NCBI GenBank assembly: GCA_964433345.1 | Contig: CAYSQJ010000012.1 | Location: 1 to 64,000 of the forward strand | Direction of reading: 5' to 3' | Length of the DNA: 64,000 nt | DNA from: Ga0077527 sp964433345 | GTDB taxonomy: Bacteria > Pseudomonadota > Gammaproteobacteria > Burkholderiales > SG8-41 | In this document: one piece after another, positions 8,491 to 16,354 of the stretch | Numbering within the stretch: the first letter of the stretch is position 1 | How the letters are laid out: every line of letters starts with the position of its first letter | Program-made: the position numbers and the translations under genes | The notes under the pieces: generated by a model | Database searches by the model: none | The model's input: only the letters and a program-made list of their open reading frames with translations | What the model was told of the DNA's origin: nothing

Positions 8491-9483
8491 TCAGCCGCCG
8501 GCCTGCCTGAATATTTCCCGCAGTGCTTCGCGATCCTGTGTCTGCGCCAGCGCAACCATCAGCAGGATGCGCGCCTTGAGCCCGCTGAGGAATCCGGACG
8601 GAATGGCGCCCTTGTTCACCATGCTCTGGAACGAACCGGGGTAAGCCTTGCCGGCATGCGGCGCGCCGGAAACCAGACGTACACCGGCGATTACCGGGAT
8701 GCCGGCATCCAGCGCCGCACAAACCCCGTCATAGTGCGGACGGTTGACATTGCCGCCACCGCTGCCTTCGATCACGATGCCGTCGACCCGTGCCTGCACG
8801 CAGGCGCGCAGCAGCAGGCCGCTGCCGCCCTGGACCATCCTGATGACATGCACTTCCGGCTTGACGTGGTCGACCTCGAGATGAATGCGTCGCTGCGGCA
8901 TTGCGAAAAAGCTCACGCCGCCATACTTCGACACCGCACCCACTGGTCCACCATCGCGTGCGCCGAAACAGGTCACGACTTCCGGATTGACCTTGGTGAC
9001 GTCGCGGGCGGCGTAAATCTGTCCGGCCAGCGCCGCCAGCACGCCGCGCCCACGTGCCTCAGGATCAGCGGCGATCATGGCCGCGTACAGCAGGTTACGC
9101 GGACCGTCGGGATCCTTTTCATCGGCATTGCGCTGCGCGCCAGTGAAGACCACCGGCTTGTTCGATCCCAGCGTGAGGTCCATCAGGTAGGCCGATTCCT
9201 CCAGTGTCGCCGTACCATGGGTGACCACGGCGCCAGCGACAGCATCATCCGCCAGCACCCGGCGCAGGGTGTCGCGCAATGCGAAAGCCGTCTGCGTATC
9301 CATCAGCGCACTGTTGATGTTGGAGTGTTCGACGACACGGATTTCGGCAATCTCCGACAATTCCGGCACGGCCTCGACAAGATCGCGTGCTGAGGCCGCC
9401 GAAACATGGCCACCGATGGCGGGATCAAAACGTGAGGCGATGGTGCCGCCGGTACCGACTATGCATATGACAGGTTTGCTCAT
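8491..9483 (-). CDS. L-asparaginase-like protein (type I/II asparaginase family)
   Basis: A 330-residue protein with the first asparaginase signature GTGGTIAS at residues 10-17 (nucleophile Thr) and a second signature reading THGTATLEES near 88-97. In E. coli AnsB the second motif is THGTDTMEE, whose Asp90 belongs to the catalytic relay; here that position is Ala (codon GCG). A Lys matching Lys162 is present in ARDVTKVNP. No signal peptide, so it is cytoplasmic. It may hydrolyse asparagine or another amide, or have altered activity. It ends a minus-strand amidase series. No strong ribosome binding site is visible. Confidence 0.82.
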   Translation of the reverse strand: MSKPVICIVGTGGTIASRFDPAIGGHVSAASARDLVEAVPELSEIAEIRVVEHSNINSALMDTQTAFALRDTLRRVLADDAVAGAVVTHGTATLEESAYLMDLTLGSNKPVVFTGAQRNADEKDPDGPRNLLYAAMIAADPEARGRGVLAALAGQIYAARDVTKVNPEVVTCFGARDGGPVGAVSKYGGVSFFAMPQRRIHLEVDHVKPEVHVIRMVQGGSGLLLRACVQARVDGIVIEGSGGGNVNRPHYDGVCAALDAGIPVIAGVRLVSGAPHAGKAYPGSFQSMVNKGAIPSGFLSGLKARILLMVALAQTQDREALREIFRQAGG

Positions 9484-9513
9484 GGATTGTGTTGACTCGT
9501 CGTGAAAATCAGT

Positions 9514-9527
9514 TATTTTCGAAAATA
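9514..9527. promoter_or_regulatory. 14-bp perfect palindrome upstream of the asparaginase-like gene
   Basis: TATTTTCGAAAATA lies 31 bp upstream of the asparaginase-like ATG and downstream of the amidase stop. A short AT-rich palindrome in this position could be an operator. No regulator can be named from the sequence. Confidence 0.35.
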
Positions 9528-9541
9528 TTCATCAATGCTGC

Positions 9542-10897
9542 TCAATGTCCCAGCAATTGCATCAACCAACGCGCATGACCGCACAGCGCACCATCCCTGC
9601 CTGCAGCGCCTATCAGCTGCACGCCGACCGGCAGCCCTTCGACACGCATCAAAGGCAGGCTAAAAGCGGGCAAACCAAGGAAAGTTGCATAGACCAGGAA
9701 GGTCCGGCTACCGGTATGCTGGTGTCCCAGCGGTGCCGGCCCCGAGGCGGCGAGAGTCATGACCGCGTCCACGCCCCGGAGCATTGATTTAACTTCCTTA
9801 CGCATGCGCGTGCTGGTAGCTAGACGCGCCGTATAGTCGGCCGGCGTCATCGCCGCCGCTTGTTTCATGCGGTCGTGGACCCGTTGCTCAAGTAGCGATG
9901 AATAACGCTCGACATACTGACGGTACGGCCATTTCATCTCGTAGGCGGTAATGTCAAGGCATCGATTGATGAATTCCTCATCGATCGCGGTTTCCAACGC
10001 AGCTGCACCGGCATGATTGTCTCGACTGACGATCTCGACGCCCGCATCGCGCATGACGTTGAGCACGCGCTCAAACTCCGCGCGTGTTTCGCCCGTCGTT
10101 TCCGCATCCCATCCCGGCGTGCGCAGGTGCATTACGCGCTTAGGTTTCGAGGTGCGCGGCAGTTTTTCGCTCGCACGATCCAGAAACGGATGACCTGGAT
10201 ATCCTTGGGCCAATGAGATGTGCGATGCGAATCGCCAGGTATCTTCCAGAGTGCCGCCGAGGATACCCATGTGATCGTGAGTGTACGAAATCGGATGCAC
10301 ACCTTGCATTGTCAGCACCCCGTGTGTGGGTTTGAAGCCGACGACTCCGCAAAACGACGCCGGTCGCAACGTCGAGCCCTGAGTCTGCGTGCCCAAGGCT
10401 ACAGGCACCATGCCCGCGCCGACTGCAGCGCCGGAGCCGCTGGACGAACCGCCGGGGGTACGCTGGATGTCATGCGGGTTGCGCGTCTTGTTGGTGGCGC
10501 CGCAGGCGAATGCTGTGGTGACAGTCTTGCCGATGATCACTGCCCCACCCATGCGCAGTGCCTGCACGCAAGCGGCATCGTAGGTCGGCTGCCAGCCCTT
10601 GAACACCGGACTACCCATTTGGGTCGGCATGTCGCAGGTGTCCATGATGTCCTTGATCCCGACCGGGCAGCCATCAACCATGGATAGCGGATGCCCCTCT
10701 CGGTAGCGCCGGGTCGCCGCTTCGGCAGCGGCGCGCGCCCCTTCGAGATTGAGCGTTTCAAAAGCCTGTACCGTGGATTCCCGATTGTCGATGGCTTCGA
10801 TGCAGCGCTCGAGAAAAGCGGTTGGCGTGTCTTCTCCCGAACGGAATGCGGATACAGCGCGCGAGAAGCTTATGACATTCGGATTGTAGGCTGTCAT
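9542..10897 (-). CDS. Amidase signature family enzyme
   Basis: A 451-residue amidase. The Ser-cisSer-Lys catalytic set is visible: Lys in CPVGIKDIMDT near residue 80, cis-Ser in TPGGSSSGSGAAVG near 150, and the nucleophile Ser in GTQTQGSTLRPASF near 173. The variant TQTQGS replaces the more usual DTGGS. Residues before MTAYNPNVISF in the open frame are not conserved in type, so the start is set at 10897. It follows a Bug gene by 10 bp and precedes the asparaginase-like gene by 58 bp, so all three are probably transcribed together. It probably hydrolyses a small amide to acid and ammonia; it lacks GatA context. Confidence 0.86.
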   Translation of the reverse strand: MTAYNPNVISFSRAVSAFRSGEDTPTAFLERCIEAIDNRESTVQAFETLNLEGARAAAEAATRRYREGHPLSMVDGCPVGIKDIMDTCDMPTQMGSPVFKGWQPTYDAACVQALRMGGAVIIGKTVTTAFACGATNKTRNPHDIQRTPGGSSSGSGAAVGAGMVPVALGTQTQGSTLRPASFCGVVGFKPTHGVLTMQGVHPISYTHDHMGILGGTLEDTWRFASHISLAQGYPGHPFLDRASEKLPRTSKPKRVMHLRTPGWDAETTGETRAEFERVLNVMRDAGVEIVSRDNHAGAAALETAIDEEFINRCLDITAYEMKWPYRQYVERYSSLLEQRVHDRMKQAAAMTPADYTARLATSTRMRKEVKSMLRGVDAVMTLAASGPAPLGHQHTGSRTFLVYATFLGLPAFSLPLMRVEGLPVGVQLIGAAGRDGALCGHARWLMQLLGH

Positions 10898-10907
10898 GGA
10901 CGCATCT

Positions 10908-11870
10908 TCAGTTGGCAGTAATCTTGGCGGCCTTGACCACTTTCGCCCATTTTGCGATTTCCGCCTTGACATAGGCATTGGTTTTATCGAGGGTGTCAGC
11001 CATGGATTCCATGCCGAGTGCGGCCAGTTTTTCGCGCACCGCCGTTACCTGCATCATCTTGATCAGTTCGCCATTGAGTTGCGACAGAATCGGGCGAGGC
11101 GTTGCGCTAGGTGCGAACATGCCGTACCAGACATCCACCGAGTATCCGGGCACGCCAGCCTCAGCCACGGTCGGCACATTGGGTAGCACCGGCGAGCGCT
11201 TGCTGCTGGCAATGGCAAGCAGACGCAGCTTTCCGCTTTCGACGTGGGAACGCACGGATGTGATGCTGGCGAATGTCAGTGAAACTCTTCCCGCGAGCAG
11301 ATCGGTCATGCCGGGTCCGGTTCCCTTGTAGGGAATGTGCATCATGTCGATGTTGGCGAGAAGCTTGAGATTTTCCATTGCCATGTGGGGCGGGCCGGCG
11401 TTACCCGAAGAAGAGAACTGAATTTGTCCGGGGCGCGCTTTGGCAAGTGCGATCAAGTCCTTGACCGAATTGACCTGCAGGGATGGATGCACTACCAGTA
11501 CATTCGGGGAGTTGACCATTATGCTGACAGGGGTCAGGTCGCGCTCCGGGCTGTACGACAAGTTCTTGTTCGTACTGGGCAGCACCGCGTGGCTGATCGA
11601 TATCGTTTTCAGCGTGTAACCGTCAGGAGCCGCCTGGGCAACGATGTCGCCGGCCAGTGCGCCACCTGCACCGGGTCTATTATCGACCACCACTGGGTGC
11701 CCCCAGCGCTCGCTGAAATGCTGGGCTGCCGTGCGGCTGATGGTGTCGACGCCGCCACCGGGTGTCGCTGCAACAACAATGCGAATATTCTTGTTGGGAT
11801 AACCCTGCGCCATCCCCAGGGAAGAAAAGGCAGCAAGGCAAATAAAAAGCGGGATGACACTCGATTTCAT
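10908..11870 (-). CDS. Bug/TTT family periplasmic substrate-binding protein
   Basis: A 320-residue secreted receptor. The signal peptide runs to about residue 22 (LGMAQG), followed by YPNKNIRIVVAATPGGGVD and then VVDNRPGAGGALAGD. A GGAGG site precedes the ATG. It is the first gene of a three-gene minus-strand unit with the amidase (9542-10897) and the asparaginase-like gene, which suggests that its ligand is an amide or the product acid. No TctAB genes are nearby. Confidence 0.92.
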   Translation of the reverse strand: MKSSVIPLFICLAAFSSLGMAQGYPNKNIRIVVAATPGGGVDTISRTAAQHFSERWGHPVVVDNRPGAGGALAGDIVAQAAPDGYTLKTISISHAVLPSTNKNLSYSPERDLTPVSIMVNSPNVLVVHPSLQVNSVKDLIALAKARPGQIQFSSSGNAGPPHMAMENLKLLANIDMMHIPYKGTGPGMTDLLAGRVSLTFASITSVRSHVESGKLRLLAIASSKRSPVLPNVPTVAEAGVPGYSVDVWYGMFAPSATPRPILSQLNGELIKMMQVTAVREKLAALGMESMADTLDKTNAYVKAEIAKWAKVVKAAKITAN

Positions 11871-12021
11871 GGGGGACCTCCGGTAAATTTAAGAATAATC
11901 CGGGTTAAACATTACGCGCGGCCAGGTCACGCAATGCAGAAGCACAGAAGCCAGCGGACCTTCTTAAGGGGAATACTAAACAAATACCACCACCGTCCGG
12001 CTTCAACTTCCGCATGATGAG

Positions 12022-12050
12022 AAAGAAAAATGGGGCACGGCCGTGCCCCG
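12022..12050 (-). terminator. Intrinsic terminator of the Bug gene at 12069-13052
   Basis: A GC-rich perfect inverted repeat, GGGGCACGG/CCGTGCCCC (12032-12049), is followed on the minus strand by ATTTTTCTTTC. It lies 19 bp past the stop of the minus-strand Bug gene, where a Rho-independent terminator is expected. It separates that operon from the next Bug-amidase-asparaginase unit. Confidence 0.75.
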
Positions 12051-12068
12051 GCAATTCTGGCAAACGAC

Positions 12069-13052
12069 TCAGTTCGCCTTGATATTGGCTTCCTTGACCA
12101 CTCTTGCCCAGCGCTTGATGTCGCTGGCCACCAGCTGGCGAAATTCCTCGCCGGATGTCGCCATCACGTCGAGGCCCATGGCCTCGAAGCGCCGGGTGGT
12201 TTCCGGCTCCTTGAGCACGCCGCGGATGGTTGTCGACAGCTTGGCTGCGATCGGTTTCGGAATGCCGGCCGGAGCCAGCATGCCCTGCCAGTCGAGCACG
12301 TAAAGATCGCCCGCACCGGCTTCCTTCATGGTCGGCACTTCAGGCAGCTGGGCGGACCTGACCTTCGCACCCACGGCAAGCGGACGCAGGCGGTTGCCCT
12401 TGATGTGCGGCAACGCCGAGGTCATGGACGCAAAACTCATGCTCACGTTGTTGCCCAGCAGGTCTGCCACGGCTGGTCCGCCGCCCTTGTAGGCAATATG
12501 GGTCAGCTTGATGCCCGTTTGTTGTGCAAAGAATTCACCAGCAAGGTGCGGCGCACCGCCGATGCCGGAAGACGCGAAGGTGAGCTGGCCCGGTTTCTCC
12601 TTCGCCTGCGCGATCAGCTCCTTGACCGAAGTCAGCGGTGACTTGACGTTGACAACAAGCACATTGCCTACCGCACCGTTCATGGTCAGGAATTCGAAGT
12701 CCTTGAGCGGGTCGAAGGGCATTTTCAGCAGGCTGGGATTTACCGAGAAGCGCAGCGAAACGATGCCGATGGTGTAGCCGTCAGGCTCCGCTTTCGCGAC
12801 CAGACCGGCACCGATCACACCACCGGCTCCGCCGCGGTTGTCCACGACGATCTGCTGTTTCCACAATTCGTTCAGGCGCTGGGCGATGACGCGTGACGCA
12901 CCATCGCTGCTGCCACCCGGCGCCGCAGAGACTACAAGGCGGATCGGGCGGTTGGGATAATCCGCGGCCTGCTGTGCCGCGACCGGCAGCGCGGCGACGC
13001 AAAGCGCCGTTGCCGAGACGGACATCAGGAACTTCTGTGCTGCATGGCTCAT
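12069..13052 (-). CDS. Bug/TTT family periplasmic substrate-binding protein
   Basis: A 327-residue receptor. The start MSHAAQKF is chosen because GGAG sits 6 bases upstream; another ATG lies 12 bases earlier. The signal peptide ends near AAQQAA (about residue 28). YPNRPIRLVVSAAPGGSSDGAS and IVVDNRGGAGGVIGAG follow. Third gene of the amidase / AtzG-like / Bug unit reading down from 14795, ending at the terminator at 12022-12050. Confidence 0.92.
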   Translation of the reverse strand: MSHAAQKFLMSVSATALCVAALPVAAQQAADYPNRPIRLVVSAAPGGSSDGASRVIAQRLNELWKQQIVVDNRGGAGGVIGAGLVAKAEPDGYTIGIVSLRFSVNPSLLKMPFDPLKDFEFLTMNGAVGNVLVVNVKSPLTSVKELIAQAKEKPGQLTFASSGIGGAPHLAGEFFAQQTGIKLTHIAYKGGGPAVADLLGNNVSMSFASMTSALPHIKGNRLRPLAVGAKVRSAQLPEVPTMKEAGAGDLYVLDWQGMLAPAGIPKPIAAKLSTTIRGVLKEPETTRRFEAMGLDVMATSGEEFRQLVASDIKRWARVVKEANIKAN

Positions 13053-13137
13053 GACATTCTCCATTTCATGTTTCAGGGCCGGCACCGCCGGACCTTGCGC
13101 ATTAAGCAAGTTTCTTGCCACGCAGATTACGGCACGC

Positions 13138-13332
13138 TTAATCAAAGTCCTCTTCAGGAAACACTGGCGGCAGCGGCTCGACCGCATCCATTTCGGTGCC
13201 GAGTTCAGTCTCCAGTTCCTCCATCGACTCCAGCAGCGCCGACAGGCGCAGGGTCACGTTGTCGAGATCGCCTTCAGGAATATTCAGCCCGGCAATCAGT
13301 GCCAGCGCCTGGGTCTGCTCCCTCTTCAGCAT
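13138..13332 (-). CDS. Small AtzG/GatC-like protein
   Basis: A 64-residue acidic protein preceded by a good GGAG site. It starts MLKREQTQALALIAGLNIPE and is helical, with NVTLRLSALLESMEELETELG and an acidic Pro-rich end (EPLPPVFPEEDFD). Its size, its position 11 bp after an amidase gene and its Leu/Glu-rich helical make-up resemble AtzG. AtzG is the GatC-like accessory subunit that stabilises the amidase AtzE (1-carboxybiuret hydrolase) in cyanuric acid degradation. Family membership is inferred from size, composition and context, not from a clear motif. It probably binds the amidase at 13344-14795. Confidence 0.68.
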   Translation of the reverse strand: MLKREQTQALALIAGLNIPEGDLDNVTLRLSALLESMEELETELGTEMDAVEPLPPVFPEEDFD

Positions 13333-13343
13333 GCTTCGCTCCT

Positions 13344-14795
13344 TCAGGCCGCCTTCGCGGAAATTGTCGACAGGTCCGGATGACGGGTATGCCAGGAAGT
13401 AGCCTGCTCGTAAGCGTGCCCGACCCGGAAAACCATGGCTTCGGCAAAGGGTTTTGCTGCAATCTGCAGAGACAATGGCAGTCCCGCCGCGCTGAAACCC
13501 ATGGGCAGTGCCAGTGCCGGCACATTGGCCATGCTGAAGGGATAAGTCGAGATTCGCCTCAGCAGGACCTTGTTCTTCATCGCGTCCGGGGAATCCACGG
13601 TTTCGCGGGTGGCCTCTATGCGTCCCGGCGGGTTGAGACTGGTCGGGCATACCAGCACATCGCAGGTCTGCAACGTCGCCAGTACCTCCCTGCGCACCAG
13701 CACCCTCCCCCGCATCGCGCGGTGGTACACCGCAGCCGGGATCAGCGCGCCGGCGGCAAGGCGGGTGCGCGTGCCCACGTCCATGTCCTGCCAGCGCGTG
13801 CGCAGCCAGTGCCTGAGCATCATCGCCGCGATGTCCGAATCGGAGGTCAGCAACTGCAGGGGCACCGCGTAGCGTGCCCTGGGCAGCGACACTTCGGTGA
13901 TTGCCGCGCCCAGGCCTGACAGCACCTCGATTGCCGCACGCATGGCTGCAAGGACTTCCGGGTGAGCGCCTTCCGGCCAGCACAGTTCCCGGATCACGCC
14001 GATCTTGAGTCCGCGCAAGTCGCCGCTGAGGGCCGAGCGGTAGTCCGGCACTGGTCGCCGGCTGCACAGCGGATCGCGCGGATCAGGTCCGGCGATTGCC
14101 TGGAGAAACATCGCGTTGTCCTCGACGGTGCGTGTCAGCGGACCGATGGTATCGGCAGTCCAGCCATACATCACGCCGCCCCAGCGGCTGACCCGGCCGA
14201 AGGTCGGGCGCAGGCCGACGATGCCGTTGGCGGCAGCCGGGCTGCGGATCGAACCGCCGGTATCTTCGCCGAGCGAGCCGGAACTGAAACCCGAGGCCGG
14301 CGCGATGCCGGAGCCGCTGGAGGAACTCGCCGGATTGTGTTCGATATTCCAGGGATTGCGCGGCTGTCCATAGGCGAAATCGATGGTGCCGCCCTTGCCG
14401 AACTCGTGCAGGTTTTCCTTGCCGATCAGGATCGCCCCGGCATTCCGGAGCCGCTCGATCACTGCGGCGTCATGGTCCGGCACGTTGTCGGCGAGGATGC
14501 GTGAACCCAGGGTGGTACGGATGCCACGGGTATTGAGCTGATCCTTGACGCCGAAAGGCAGGCCGTGCAGCGGACCGCGCCAATGTCCCGCTGCAATTTC
14601 TCGCTCGGCCGTTTCGGCTTCGGCAAGTGCACGATCGCCCAGCACGGTGATATAGGCGCGCAGCACCGGGTTCCAGCGTTCGATGCGGGTCAGGCTGGCA
14701 CGGACCAGTTCGACCGGGGAGAGCCTGCGCTCGCGGATCAGCAGCGATTGTTCGCTTGCACTCAGGAAAACAATGTCATCGGCAATGGCAGTCAT
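13344..14795 (-). CDS. Amidase signature family enzyme (AtzE/GatA-like)
   Basis: A 483-residue amidase. The catalytic Lys is in LPFGVKDQLNT near residue 84, the cis-Ser in ASSSSGSGIAP near 158, and the nucleophile Ser in GEDTGGSIRSPAAANGIVG near 180. It pairs with the 64-residue GatC-like gene downstream, as AtzE does with AtzG and GatA with GatC, and a Bug receptor follows. Together they look like an amide or ureide uptake and hydrolysis unit. A true GatA role is unlikely because gatB is absent. It starts 158 bp from the divergent Bug gene at 14954. Confidence 0.88.
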   Translation of the reverse strand: MTAIADDIVFLSASEQSLLIRERRLSPVELVRASLTRIERWNPVLRAYITVLGDRALAEAETAEREIAAGHWRGPLHGLPFGVKDQLNTRGIRTTLGSRILADNVPDHDAAVIERLRNAGAILIGKENLHEFGKGGTIDFAYGQPRNPWNIEHNPASSSSGSGIAPASGFSSGSLGEDTGGSIRSPAAANGIVGLRPTFGRVSRWGGVMYGWTADTIGPLTRTVEDNAMFLQAIAGPDPRDPLCSRRPVPDYRSALSGDLRGLKIGVIRELCWPEGAHPEVLAAMRAAIEVLSGLGAAITEVSLPRARYAVPLQLLTSDSDIAAMMLRHWLRTRWQDMDVGTRTRLAAGALIPAAVYHRAMRGRVLVRREVLATLQTCDVLVCPTSLNPPGRIEATRETVDSPDAMKNKVLLRRISTYPFSMANVPALALPMGFSAAGLPLSLQIAAKPFAEAMVFRVGHAYEQATSWHTRHPDLSTISAKAA

Positions 14796-14953
14796 GTCCG
14801 TGGCTTCGAAAACAATTCGATTTCATGCCGCGTTGTATATCACGCGCGATTCCCGGGCGGCAACTTGCAGACATGTCACATAACGTGGACAAACATGCAC
14901 TCCGCCGCCAGGAATGTCGTATCGTGCGCGCTTTGTTGCGAGAGGATAGGACC

Positions 14954-15937
14954 ATGTATTTTCGTAAGTCCATGCAAGTCTGTGGTGCAGCCGTCGTTGC
15001 ACTGTTTTGTTCAGCTCAGGCCGCGGCCCAGCCGGCCGCTTATCCGACACGCGCGGTGCGCGTGGTGATTCCCTATCCGCCCGGCGGTGGCAATGACATC
15101 ATCGGCCGCATCGTCGCCGAGGATCTCGGCAAACGTCTCGGCCAGCAGGCGATCGTGGACAACCGCGCCGGCGGCAGCACCGCAATCGGCGCCGAGCATG
15201 TTGCCCGATCGGCTGCCGACGGCTACACCCTGCTGATCACCAGCCATACCACTTATGCGCTGCTGCCGAATCTCAGGCCCGGGCTCGGCTACGATCCACA
15301 GCGCGATTTCGAACCGGTTTCGCTGCTGGCGACCCAGTCATTTGCGCTTGCGGTACATCCATCGCTGCCTGTGACCACCGTGAAACAGATCATCGCCCTC
15401 GCCCGCTCCAGGCCTGGTCAGCTCAGCTTTTCGTCGGCCGGCGGCGGTACAGGTACGCACTTTTCGGGCGAACAGTTCAGGGTGCTGGCCAATCTGGATA
15501 TCCTCCACGTCCCCTACAAGGGCGGCAACCCGGCGATCACTTCGGTGTTGAGCGGCGAGACCACAATGACCTTCGGCAGCCTGTCAGCCCTTTCGCCTTT
15601 TGTCACCACCGGCAAGCTGCGCATCATCGCGGTGACCAGCGCCAAGCGCTCGCCGCTTGATCCGAAAATTCCGACCATTGCCGAGAGCGGCCTCAAGGGT
15701 TACGAAATGACGCCCTGGTATGGACTGACAGCGCCTCGCGGAACACCTGCAGCCATTGTCGACCGCCTCAATGCTGCGGTGGTCGCTGCAATCCGCTCGC
15801 CGGAAACCCGGGAACGCATGATGAAAGTCGGCTACGAGCCCGCGGGCAGCACGCCGCAGCAGCTGGCGGAACATATTCGGGCGGAACTCGCGCGCTACGC
15901 AAAGCTGATCAAGACCATCGGCTTTGCCGAGCAGTAG
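14954..15937 (+). CDS. Bug/TTT family periplasmic substrate-binding protein
   Basis: A 327-residue receptor. The start MYFRKSMQVCG follows GAGAGGATAGG. The signal peptide ends near AQAAAQPA (about residue 25). YPTRAVRVVIPYPPGGGNDIIG then IVDNRAGGSTAIGAEH follow. It is divergent from the amidase operon with about 160 bp between starts, so the two may share control. It converges on the NifU-like gene, only 20 bp apart. Confidence 0.92.
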   Translation: MYFRKSMQVCGAAVVALFCSAQAAAQPAAYPTRAVRVVIPYPPGGGNDIIGRIVAEDLGKRLGQQAIVDNRAGGSTAIGAEHVARSAADGYTLLITSHTTYALLPNLRPGLGYDPQRDFEPVSLLATQSFALAVHPSLPVTTVKQIIALARSRPGQLSFSSAGGGTGTHFSGEQFRVLANLDILHVPYKGGNPAITSVLSGETTMTFGSLSALSPFVTTGKLRIIAVTSAKRSPLDPKIPTIAESGLKGYEMTPWYGLTAPRGTPAAIVDRLNAAVVAAIRSPETRERMMKVGYEPAGSTPQQLAEHIRAELARYAKLIKTIGFAEQ

Positions 15938-15957
15938 TCCTTTACCGCGAGTAATTG

Positions 15958-16344
15958 TCAGCCGAGGTTGCGTACGCCGGTGATCTGCGGGTAACGGCTG
16001 CGCACCAGCGTTTCGACCACCTGTTTCAGGTCCAGCGGCGCCCGCGGGCAGCCGCTGCAACTGCCCTTCAGGCGGACGGTCAGCACGCCCTGCTCCAGTC
16101 CCAACAGCTCGATATCACCGCCGTCGCGCCTGAGTATGCTGCGTGCCTCATCAATCACCGGCTCCAATTCCTCGAGCCGGGGCATCGGGCCGGCGACATC
16201 AGCCGCGGCCTGCGACGCAAGCAGCTTTCTGAGCTGCAGCTGCTCCCGCGCAATGCGCAGGGCGGCGACCGGATCGACCGCTTCCAGCCGGTCGAGCTCT
16301 TCCTCGGTATAGAACGGTGCGTCTGTCTTCAGCGGTGCGGACAT
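15958..16344 (-). CDS. NifU C-terminal domain protein (Fe-S scaffold-like)
   Basis: A 128-residue protein whose C-terminal half is a NifU-like domain: DEARSILRRDGGDIELLG near residue 66, then GSCSGCPRAPLDLKQVVE near 92, with the two-Cys cluster-binding motif CxxC. About 55 N-terminal residues (helical, Glu/Leu-rich) precede it. NifU domains bind or transfer Fe-S clusters. It follows purL by 10 bp and is probably co-transcribed. The many Fe-S proteins of the formate dehydrogenase cluster could be clients, but that is only inference. Confidence 0.82.
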   Translation of the reverse strand: MSAPLKTDAPFYTEEELDRLEAVDPVAALRIAREQLQLRKLLASQAAADVAGPMPRLEELEPVIDEARSILRRDGGDIELLGLEQGVLTVRLKGSCSGCPRAPLDLKQVVETLVRSRYPQITGVRNLG

Positions 16345-16354
16345 GACAGCCGGG

